Assembly: GCF_000012845.1 (NCBI RefSeq)
Contig: NC_009615.1
Span: 4,528,501 to 4,592,500 of the forward strand
Length of the DNA stretch: 64,000 bases
Reading direction: 5' to 3'
From: Parabacteroides distasonis ATCC 8503
GTDB lineage: Bacteria; Bacteroidota; Bacteroidia; Bacteroidales; Tannerellaceae
In this document: one piece after another, positions 1-6,899 of the stretch
Layout of the letters: the number at the start of each line of letters is the position of its first letter
Position numbering within the stretch: the stretch's first letter is position 1
Program-made: the position numbers and the translations under genes
Notes under the pieces: model-generated
Told to the model about the DNA's origin: nothing
The model's input: the letters and a program-made list of their open reading frames with translations, nothing else
Database searches by the model: none

Positions 1-31
1 GGGTATGCGACTCCCAATAATTCATTCGTTC

Positions 32-1225
32 TTATTTTTTATTTTGAGTAGGATAGTCCGGATAAAGTAAATACTTTTTACGCATGGCCTTGTATTGATC
101 CAGCTCGGGTTTCCAACTTTCCCGGATCTCTTTCTCGGATAAGCCCCTTACGATCTGGTAGCGGAGCTGCTTCGTGCCTGCCAATAAATCGAACCAGTTC
201 GGACGGGAGAAGAAAAAGGCTTGATCCTTTCCCGCTTTATTGTAGAAGTCGAGGAAGAATCGCAAGGTTAATCCTCCTTCGAACGGATATTCCCGCAGAT
301 CGATGCCGTAACATACTTTATCCTTTTGCAAGGGATTGGTATCGAATCCGGGCAAGGAGGTCGGGGTAAAAGTGAAATCCCCGTATTTAGGGTCCGGGAA
401 ACCTAGTACTTGAAACGGATAATAGGTTCCTCTTCCCACGCTAACGTTCGTAGCCTCAAAAAAGCAAAGCGACGGATACAGGCGGATAGACTGGTCATTC
501 GGGAGGTTCGGAGAGGGCTTGACCGGCAACCAATAGGGATCTCCGTGTTTCCAATTCTCCATCTTTACGATCTTTAACCGGCAGGTATCGGGCGTACTTT
601 TCAGCCAGCCTTCCTTATTGATCATCCATGCCAATTCCCCTACGGTTAAGCCGTGCAAGATCGGGAGCGGATCGACACCTACGAAAGACTCAAATCCCTT
701 TTGGCGGATCGGCCCGTCTACAAAGTCATTTGGGTTCGGGCGGTCCAACACGATAAACTCTTTGTTGTTTTCGGCGCAGGCTTCCATCACGTAATGCATC
801 GTACTGATATAGGTGTAGAAACGGGCACCTACATCTTGTATATCGAAAACAATCACGTCGAGGTCGCCCAGTTGCTCGGCGGACGGTTTCTTATTTTTTC
901 CATAAATAGAGATGATGGGGATGCCTGTTTTCAAGTCCCGGCTATCTTTTATCTCCTCTCCGGCATCACCGGTTCCCCGGAATCCATGTTCCGGAGCGAA
1001 CACCTTCTTAACGTCTATGCCTTCCGCTACTAGCGCATCTAATAAATGAATCTGCCGCTTTTCCAAAATGGAAGTCTGGTTGACCACTAATCCGACCCGC
1101 TTATCCTTAAGCAAACGGATGACGACATCCATCCGCTCGGCACCTAGCTTTAACGGGGCGTTTTGTGAATAAACCGTTGGCGTCAAGCTAAAAAGTATGA
1201 CTAGAAATATAAAGATCTGTTTCAT
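32..1225 (-). CDS. namZ: Exo-beta-N-acetylmuramidase NamZ-like (DUF1343)
   Basis: 397 residues, full length for the DUF1343 family. Residues 1-20 form a signal peptide ending in VYSQ, so the mature protein is exported. Family-typical blocks are APEHGFRG near residue 78, DIQDVGARFYTY near 130 and LDRPNPN near 160. Characterised members of this family remove terminal N-acetylmuramic acid from peptidoglycan fragments during wall turnover or scavenging, so the same role is inferred here. The gene stands alone: the next gene upstream on this strand is 370 bases away and unrelated. The family assignment is firm; the exact substrate is inferred from the family. Confidence 0.85.
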   Translation of the reverse strand: MKQIFIFLVILFSLTPTVYSQNAPLKLGAERMDVVIRLLKDKRVGLVVNQTSILEKRQIHLLDALVAEGIDVKKVFAPEHGFRGTGDAGEEIKDSRDLKTGIPIISIYGKNKKPSAEQLGDLDVIVFDIQDVGARFYTYISTMHYVMEACAENNKEFIVLDRPNPNDFVDGPIRQKGFESFVGVDPLPILHGLTVGELAWMINKEGWLKSTPDTCRLKIVKMENWKHGDPYWLPVKPSPNLPNDQSIRLYPSLCFFEATNVSVGRGTYYPFQVLGFPDPKYGDFTFTPTSLPGFDTNPLQKDKVCYGIDLREYPFEGGLTLRFFLDFYNKAGKDQAFFFSRPNWFDLLAGTKQLRYQIVRGLSEKEIRESWKPELDQYKAMRKKYLLYPDYPTQNKK

Positions 1226-1295
1226 TACATTATATAATATATCACTGTGTACTGATCGCGAAAGTACGAAATGTTTGTGAGAAATGAATGCGGGG

Positions 1296-1595
1296 CTATC
1301 TTGAATAGAAAATTTTACCTACTCGGTCGATATGTTCCCCGATAGGAGTCCCTTTTTGTTTCTGATAATTAAGCAAGTCGACTTTGTAAAGTAAACCCAA
1401 ATCATCGATACGGTTGTTTATGTCGAGCTGTTGGCCAAAGGTGATATCTTCTCCATCCATGGCAAGGTCGATGTCTGAGCCTGCATGACTCGTGCCTTTG
1501 GCTCGCGAGCCAAAGATAAGTACACGCCGTATGTTGCCATACCTGCGAAATACCTCACGCAACTCTTCAACCACGTTATCGCTTAATCCAAACAT
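1296..1595 (-). CDS. mntA: MNT-type nucleotidyltransferase antitoxin
   Basis: 99-residue minimal nucleotidyltransferase. Residues 29-43 give GS, ten residues, then DID, an exact match to the GSX10DXD active-site signature of MntA antitoxins. In studied MNT/HEPN pairs this enzyme transfers AMP from ATP onto a tyrosine of the partner HEPN ribonuclease and so silences it. It follows the HEPN gene on the same strand after 9 bases, so the two are almost certainly co-transcribed. It is small but has all the family's catalytic residues. The antitoxin role is inferred from the motif and gene pairing. Confidence 0.8.
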   Translation of the reverse strand: MFGLSDNVVEELREVFRRYGNIRRVLIFGSRAKGTSHAGSDIDLAMDGEDITFGQQLDINNRIDDLGLLYKVDLLNYQKQKGTPIGEHIDRVGKIFYSR

Positions 1596-1604
1596 AATAA
1601 ACTA

Positions 1605-2039
1605 TTAAAATAGATCTTTGTTCTCCGTCTCGTTCTTACGAATAATCAGCAAATCCCTTAGTTCCCTTAACAAGGGAGCGTAGTCTGCGTAAATCCCTTT
1701 TGCGATCTCATCCGCCTCGCCCTCGTTGTATGTATGCGAGGTCAGGATTCGGGCTTTTGCCATCTTTCGCCATCGATCATGATCCTTTATCAATCCATTC
1801 TCAAAAGCCAACTGAAGGGTCGTGTTCGGGCCTGTCTGGAATTGGAATCCCAGATATTGCATATAATCTTGCAACACCTTCCAAGCCAACTCAAACGTAT
1901 ATTCAAAACGTTGAATAAGCCCCTCTTTCTCCAGTTCCGATAAAGCATCATATTCCATCGTATCCGTTATTGTCAATAAACGGGCACATGCTTTGGAGAA
2001 ATTATCGAAACGTTGCAACCAACGAATATCCCTGCTCAT
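1605..2039 (-). CDS. hepT: HEPN-domain toxin (HepT/HI0074 family)
   Basis: 144 residues, read from the ATG at 2039; an upstream in-frame ATG would add an 18-residue Lys-rich extension with no family support. It matches the HI0074 family along its length (FEYTFELAWKVLQDY near residues 45-59). Residues 97-104 read RILTSHTY, i.e. the RX4HXY motif: Arg97 and His102 would be the RNase site and Tyr104 the residue modified by the cognate nucleotidyltransferase. The helical HEPN fold probably dimerises. It lies directly upstream of the MNT gene. Toxin activity is inferred from the intact motif. Confidence 0.78.
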   Translation of the reverse strand: MSRDIRWLQRFDNFSKACARLLTITDTMEYDALSELEKEGLIQRFEYTFELAWKVLQDYMQYLGFQFQTGPNTTLQLAFENGLIKDHDRWRKMAKARILTSHTYNEGEADEIAKGIYADYAPLLRELRDLLIIRKNETENKDLF

Positions 2040-2168
2040 AGTCGTCTTATTTTGTATATGGGCAAAGATAAACTTTTTCTTCCGTATCCGCAAAACAGGG
2101 CTTGTCGCTTTATAAGCCGAAATCTCTTGCGGAATAGTCCGGGATCTACTCTATGAGTAGGATGAAAA

Positions 2169-2230
2169 CTACTTAGTAAGCAGACCCCCTGTTTACTTAC
2201 TAAGAAGATGAAGGTCTACTTACTAAGTAG
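2169..2230. repeat. Locus-specific inverted repeat, 18-base arms
   Basis: Arms at 2169-2186 and 2213-2230 are complementary at 17 of 18 positions (core CTACTTAGTAAG), and the loop holds another partial copy (TTTACTTACTAAG). It sits in the 360-base gap between the HEPN gene and the ATPase terminator. There is no T-run, so it is not a standard intrinsic terminator. The rest of the gap holds one short open stretch (2254-2350, 32 codons from ATG) that I cannot assign. Confidence 0.7.
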
Positions 2231-2357
2231 TGTCCGGCTTTCTTGGTAAAGATATGGAAACCGGAAAATCCACCGTATTTGAAGACGCGCAAGATCGTCC
2301 GATCGTGACGCTCGTTCAGGTTGGCAGTTATAGGACTGGTGAAGATAAATAGAAGAT

Positions 2358-2393
2358 GCCCCCTTGCTTTTCATGTCCAGAAAGCTAGGGGGC
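2358..2393 (-). terminator. Stem-loop after the ATPase gene
   Basis: Arms GCCCCCTTGCTTT and AAAGCTAGGGGGC pair at 12 of 13 positions around a 10-base loop, seven bases past the stop of the minus-strand ATPase gene. The minus-strand tail is T-rich but not a pure T-run. Confidence 0.6.
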
Positions 2394-2399
2394 GTTGTC

Positions 2400-3533
2400 T
2401 TAAACGCCTCCCAATTCCTTTTTTAGCCACACTTTCATCACCGGATCTGGAATGATGACCTTGCGTTTCTCTATTTCAATCAACTCTTTTTTAACTAATG
2501 CCCTCTTTACGATACTGACATTTGCCGATGAGCCAAGTTTATATTTCTGTAGAATCTCTTGCGTGGTAAACTCGCTATGTACTCCATCTAGAATGGCGCG
2601 TAAAAAATTCATTTGATAAGTCGTCAGACTTTCGGTCTGTTTCTCGAATAGCGGAGTGTTTTGATCGATGATATCCTGATATGCCTCCTCAAAGTTCTGC
2701 TCCGTAGCGACCTTATCTGTATGAATCCATACCAACCATGCTAATTGCTGCACATAGGATGAATGATTGTCTACCCTTTGGCATATCTTTTCAGCCAGTT
2801 CTTTTGAAATCTGCTTACCTGTAGCCTCAAAACGACCACATATATAATTGATCCAATCACAAGTCCCGATTTTTGGCAGATAAATAGCATCGCCGAATTT
2901 ATAAAAGGGAAGACTCTTTTTTTCAAATAGTTCATTCATCAAATGCTTCTTGCTACCGAACAAGCAATAAGACACCGACTTTTGTAATTGCCACACGGAA
3001 CGTAATCGCTTTTGGAATGTCTTCGAATCCTTAAATTCGGCAATCTGTTGAAATTCATCGATACATACGACAATATTATATCCCTTCTTTTGCGCTATTT
3101 TTTCGGGAAGTTGTAATATCTCATCAACATCATTACTTTGAGGATTCATCTCAAGTGATATGGAAAAATCTGTCATGGGATCGGTGCCTATGGATATTTT
3201 AGGGCTGATACGTGAGAGGAATAGCTTGGTATTCTCCAGCCATTCATCTAACTTTGAGGAAGTTTGTTTGAGAATGGCTGCAGCGAACGCATCATAAAAA
3301 TCCCTGTCGCTACGGCATGAGAATATATCAAGATACACGACTTTCAATTTGTCGGATTGCGCCAAGTGACATGCTTTCTGCACTAAAGAAGTCTTGCCCC
3401 AACGACGAGGTGAAATCAGTACCGTATTTACACCATGCTGAAAGTTCAACAATAGACGCTCTGTCTCTTTCTCGCGATCGGTAAAATTATCGCCCGATGT
3501 CGCGACTCCGAATATAAAAGGCTTATTCTCCAT
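2400..3533 (-). CDS. P-loop ATPase, archaeal-type ATPase_2 family
   Basis: 377 residues. Walker A is SPRRWGKTSL at about residues 41-50 and Walker B is VVCIDEFQQI near 155-164, the arrangement of the AAA-related ATPase_2 group. After the ATPase core (to about residue 280) comes a winged-helix-like C-terminus (LTTYQMNFLRAILDG onward). Such single-gene ATPases are common and multi-copy in Bacteroidales; their role is poorly known, often suspected to be in DNA handling or stress defence. No partner gene is adjacent. A TATCTTTG -7 box on the minus strand lies at 3558-3565, close to the start. Confidence 0.75.
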   Translation of the reverse strand: MENKPFIFGVATSGDNFTDREKETERLLLNFQHGVNTVLISPRRWGKTSLVQKACHLAQSDKLKVVYLDIFSCRSDRDFYDAFAAAILKQTSSKLDEWLENTKLFLSRISPKISIGTDPMTDFSISLEMNPQSNDVDEILQLPEKIAQKKGYNIVVCIDEFQQIAEFKDSKTFQKRLRSVWQLQKSVSYCLFGSKKHLMNELFEKKSLPFYKFGDAIYLPKIGTCDWINYICGRFEATGKQISKELAEKICQRVDNHSSYVQQLAWLVWIHTDKVATEQNFEEAYQDIIDQNTPLFEKQTESLTTYQMNFLRAILDGVHSEFTTQEILQKYKLGSSANVSIVKRALVKKELIEIEKRKVIIPDPVMKVWLKKELGGV

Positions 3534-3581
3534 GATTTTTCAACGATTATTCTATCGCAAAGATAATCAATATTAGGTTTG

Positions 3582-3611
3582 TAATAAAGTTGTTACTAAT
3601 AAAGTTGTTAT
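3582..3611. repeat. Tandem 15-base repeat in divergent promoter region
   Basis: Two contiguous copies of TAATAAAGTTGTTAY (3582-3596 and 3597-3611) lie between the divergent ATPase and DPP4 genes. This could be a regulator-binding pair; no function can be assigned from the sequence. Confidence 0.55.
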
Positions 3612-3671
3612 TTATCTTTCTAGTAGCTTGTAGAAGAAGTATCTTACACATAACTAATGATCGCTATCTGC

Positions 3672-3701
3672 TTGGTATCTTGCGGAAAGTTTATATTTTT
3701 G
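3672..3701 (+). promoter_or_regulatory. Bacteroidetes-type promoter of the DPP4 gene
   Basis: TTG at 3672-3674, 19 bases, then TATTTTTG at 3694-3701, fitting TTTG-N19-TAnnTTTG. It ends 29 bases before the ATG of the S9 peptidase. Confidence 0.65.
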
Positions 3702-3730
3702 AGGCGAATAACAGACAATACTAAGAATCT

Positions 3731-6145
3731 ATGAATGTAAAAACACTTTTTTATGCGGTAGCCTTCTTGAGTTTATCATGGGTGCCTTTTACCTATGCGC
3801 AAGATGTCCTACCGGAATATACGCAAGCACGCCGTTTCGCCCCGTCGAATGCGGAACAGCTACTTTTCTCTTATACCCTTACCCCCAATTATTTTAATAA
3901 TAGTGACAAGTTCTGGTATGAGTATAAGACGAGTGAGGGGACAAACTGGTATCTGGTGGACCCCAATTCGAGAAATAAACGATTATTATTCGATCGGGAT
4001 GAGTTGGCGGCACAGATAAGCGAGATCGTGAGAGAGCCTTTTACCGGACAACAACTTCCTATCGAAGATTTACGCTTAAAGGAAGATGATCGCACGTTTA
4101 CTTTCTCGATAAAGGGTACGAACGGGAACTATTTTTTCTCGTATGATTATCCGTCCTCCCGGTTGACTCGGATTACGAAAGACGAGATTCCTGCTAAAAT
4201 CCGTTGGGCGAATATATCGCCGGATAAAAAGCGGGTCGTCTTCGCGAAAGATTTGAACCTGTATGTCATGAGTTATGAGGATTATGAGAAGGCCGTGAAG
4301 GACCCGGAGGATAAGACGATATCCGAGATCGCCTTGACTACGGATGGCGAAAAAGATTTTGGCTTTGGTATGCCCCGGACCTTCTTGAATACCGATACTT
4401 TATGTGACCATAAGCGGAAATATGTAATGGGGAACTGGTCTCCCGATGGTCGTTATTTCGCCGCGACTTTGTCGGATCAACGTGCGGTGCAAGATTTATG
4501 GGTGATTAACTCGATCGCCAAACCTCGTCCTACACTTGAGACCTATAAATATCAGATGCCGGGAGAGGCGGGTTCTCCAATCGTTCATTTATATCTCTTT
4601 GATTTGGAAAATACCGGGAAGCGGAAAGAAATCCGGGTGGATTGTTTTAAAGATCAAACAATCAATCTAGCCTCCAAGCCGGATAAGGAGCGTACGGGAC
4701 TCACTCGGAACTCGATCTGGTTGGGAGATAACCAGACCTTCTATTTGACCCGTGTCAGCCGGGATATGAAACGGGTGGATATCTGTTCGTATACGATCGG
4801 GGAGGATTCGGTAAAAGCGATCATTGAGGAACGTCTAAATACCTCTATGGAAACGCGCCCGCTAGCGATGACCGATAATGGTAAGGAATTGATCCATTGG
4901 AGCGAACGGGATGGTTGGGCGCATCTGTATCTATATGATGCGCAAGGAAATTTGAAAAACCGTATCACCAAAGGGCCTTGGCATGTGGACGCCATCGTAG
5001 ACGTGGACAGTAAGAATCGTGTCGTTTACTTCAAGGCGAATGCCCGGGAAAAGGGAGATACGACTCCTTATTACGAGCATTTGTATCGGGTGAATCTGGA
5101 TGGTTCGGGCTTAAAGCTGATTACTCCGGGCGATTATTTCCACCTGGTCTCTATGGATAAATCCATGCGATATATCGTGGATAACTATTCTCGTGTCAAT
5201 ACGATCCCGGCTACGGCATTGTATGATAACCAAGGTAATCGATTGATGACCTTGGAGGAGAGTGACTTCTCCCAATTATTCATGGCAGGTTATAAATTCC
5301 CTGAGCCTTTTTCGGTAAAGGCGGCCGATGGGGTGACCGATTTGTATGGTGTCATGTATAAGCCTTTTGATTTTGATTCCACGAAAGTATATCCGGTCAT
5401 TAACTATGTATACCCCGGACCGCAACAGGAGGGAACTTTCTTTCGCTACATCCCGATGAATCCTCGTACGGATCGTTTGGCGCAAGCCGGATTTGTCGTG
5501 GTTTGCATGGGACACAGGGGAGGGCATCCCAGTCGCTCCAAGTGGTATCATAATTATGGATATGGAAATTTGCGTGATTATCCGATGGCGGATCATAAAG
5601 TGGCTATCGAGCAGTTGTGCGCTCGTTATAAATTCATGGATATCAACCGGGTCGGCATACACGGACACTCCGGTGGCGGTTTCATGTCTACAGCGGCTAT
5701 GCTGCTTTATCCGGATTTCTTTAAGGTGGCGGTATCTTGTGCCGGCAATCATGACAATAACATTTATAACCGGTGGTGGGGAGAGAAACACCATGGAGTA
5801 AAGGAGATCACGGATGATATGGGAAATATCTCGTTCGATATTCGCATCCCGACCAATCAGGAATTGGCGAGGAACTTGAAAGGCCATCTGTTATTAATCC
5901 ATGGCGATATCGATAATAATGTGCATCCGGCAAATACCATTGTTGTCGTGGACGAGTTGATCAAGGCGGGCAAGCGCTTTGATATGTTGATCGTACCGGG
6001 AAAACGTCATCATTTTGATGACTATAATGAATATTATTACTGGCGGATGGTCGATTACTTCTCTGAGTATTTGAGAGGCGAACGGGAAACAGGTGCGGAT
6101 ATAAAAGATTTGAAGCTGGGCAATTGGTTTCAGGGGTATCAGTGA
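3731..6145 (+). CDS. Prolyl dipeptidyl peptidase, S9B (DPP4-like)
   Basis: 804 residues with a signal peptide (1-23, ending in FTYAQ), so periplasmic. Residues about 60-500 form the DPP4-type beta-propeller; the C-terminal alpha/beta-hydrolase follows. Ser647 in GHSGG, Asp728 in HGDIDNNVH and His760 or 761 in KRHHFDDY make the expected catalytic triad. Family members release Xaa-Pro or related dipeptides from peptides, which suits a peptide-using gut bacterium and complements DPP11 elsewhere in this window. It has its own promoter and is followed by a long inverted repeat. Exact P1 preference cannot be read from sequence alone. Confidence 0.85.
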   Translation: MNVKTLFYAVAFLSLSWVPFTYAQDVLPEYTQARRFAPSNAEQLLFSYTLTPNYFNNSDKFWYEYKTSEGTNWYLVDPNSRNKRLLFDRDELAAQISEIVREPFTGQQLPIEDLRLKEDDRTFTFSIKGTNGNYFFSYDYPSSRLTRITKDEIPAKIRWANISPDKKRVVFAKDLNLYVMSYEDYEKAVKDPEDKTISEIALTTDGEKDFGFGMPRTFLNTDTLCDHKRKYVMGNWSPDGRYFAATLSDQRAVQDLWVINSIAKPRPTLETYKYQMPGEAGSPIVHLYLFDLENTGKRKEIRVDCFKDQTINLASKPDKERTGLTRNSIWLGDNQTFYLTRVSRDMKRVDICSYTIGEDSVKAIIEERLNTSMETRPLAMTDNGKELIHWSERDGWAHLYLYDAQGNLKNRITKGPWHVDAIVDVDSKNRVVYFKANAREKGDTTPYYEHLYRVNLDGSGLKLITPGDYFHLVSMDKSMRYIVDNYSRVNTIPATALYDNQGNRLMTLEESDFSQLFMAGYKFPEPFSVKAADGVTDLYGVMYKPFDFDSTKVYPVINYVYPGPQQEGTFFRYIPMNPRTDRLAQAGFVVVCMGHRGGHPSRSKWYHNYGYGNLRDYPMADHKVAIEQLCARYKFMDINRVGIHGHSGGGFMSTAAMLLYPDFFKVAVSCAGNHDNNIYNRWWGEKHHGVKEITDDMGNISFDIRIPTNQELARNLKGHLLLIHGDIDNNVHPANTIVVVDELIKAGKRFDMLIVPGKRHHFDDYNEYYYWRMVDYFSEYLRGERETGADIKDLKLGNWFQGYQ

Positions 6146-6165
6146 TGAGAAGTAGTACTGACTTT

Positions 6166-6213
6166 GCCAAGTAATACATACTAACATCGCTAACGCAGTA
6201 TATATTACTTGGC
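6166..6213. repeat. Locus-specific inverted repeat after DPP4 gene
   Basis: Arms of 17 bases (6166-6182, GCCAAGTAATACATACT; 6197-6213) pair at 16 of 17 positions around a 14-base loop. The motif GCAGTATAT recurs at 6195 and 6218. It starts 20 bases past the stop and has no T-run. Confidence 0.65.
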
Positions 6214-6291
6214 CAATGCAGTATATCTTCTGCGAACTCATCCATATGTGAGAGAGATTGTTTATTTTTGTCTCGCAAAAAAATAAATAGG

Positions 6292-6834
6292 ATGAAACCT
6301 CTTGATATAATAAAGAAATATTATCCGGAAAGTTCGGATGCCTACCGGATTTTGGTGACTCATAGCCGTAGCGTGGCGGATAAGGCATTAGCATTGGCCC
6401 GTTTGCATCCGGAGATGAATCTGGATCTGACTTTTATTGAGGAAGCGACGATGTTGCATGACATAGGGATCTTTTTGTGTAACGCACCGGATATCGATTG
6501 CCATGGGGAGGCCGATTATATCTGTCATGGCTATCTGGGAGCCGATTTAATGCGGAAAGAGGGGTATCCTCGCCACGCCTTAGTTTGCGAGAGGCATACG
6601 GGGACGGGGCTTTCGCTTGCCATGATCGAGGAACGGAACCTGCCTGTTCCACATCGGGATATGCGTCCCGTGTCATTGGAAGAACAATTGATCTGTTTCG
6701 CTGATAAATTCTTTAGCAAGACTAAATTGACGAAAGAGAAACCGGCTGATAAGATAAAACAGAGCTTATCCAAGTATGGAAATGAGACAGTTGAGCAGTT
6801 TGAACACTGGTGTAAACTCTTTTTAGGGGAATAA
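6292..6834 (+). CDS. HD-domain phosphohydrolase
   Basis: 180 residues from the ATG at 6292, preferred over an upstream start at 6268 because that one overlaps the likely -7 box TATTTTTG (6263-6270). His24, then LHDIGI with His56-Asp57, and a later D (CFADKF) give the metal-binding HD pattern. Such small HD proteins hydrolyse phosphate esters of nucleotides or nucleotide-derived signals; the substrate here is unknown. It lies between the DPP4 and LptD genes, with no evident operon partner. Confidence 0.75.
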   Translation: MKPLDIIKKYYPESSDAYRILVTHSRSVADKALALARLHPEMNLDLTFIEEATMLHDIGIFLCNAPDIDCHGEADYICHGYLGADLMRKEGYPRHALVCERHTGTGLSLAMIEERNLPVPHRDMRPVSLEEQLICFADKFFSKTKLTKEKPADKIKQSLSKYGNETVEQFEHWCKLFLGE

Positions 6835-6899
6835 AAGCATAAGGGCTCGTTTATTTATTATACATTTGCACGCTGTAACACACTGCAAAGAACGAAGTA

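Noticed and set aside
2227..2350. Short open stretch as a gene remnant
   Set aside because: About 40 codons with no recognisable similarity; not enough to call a pseudogene.
5276..5887. 203-codon frame on the minus strand
   Set aside because: Antisense shadow of the DPP4 catalytic domain with no family features.
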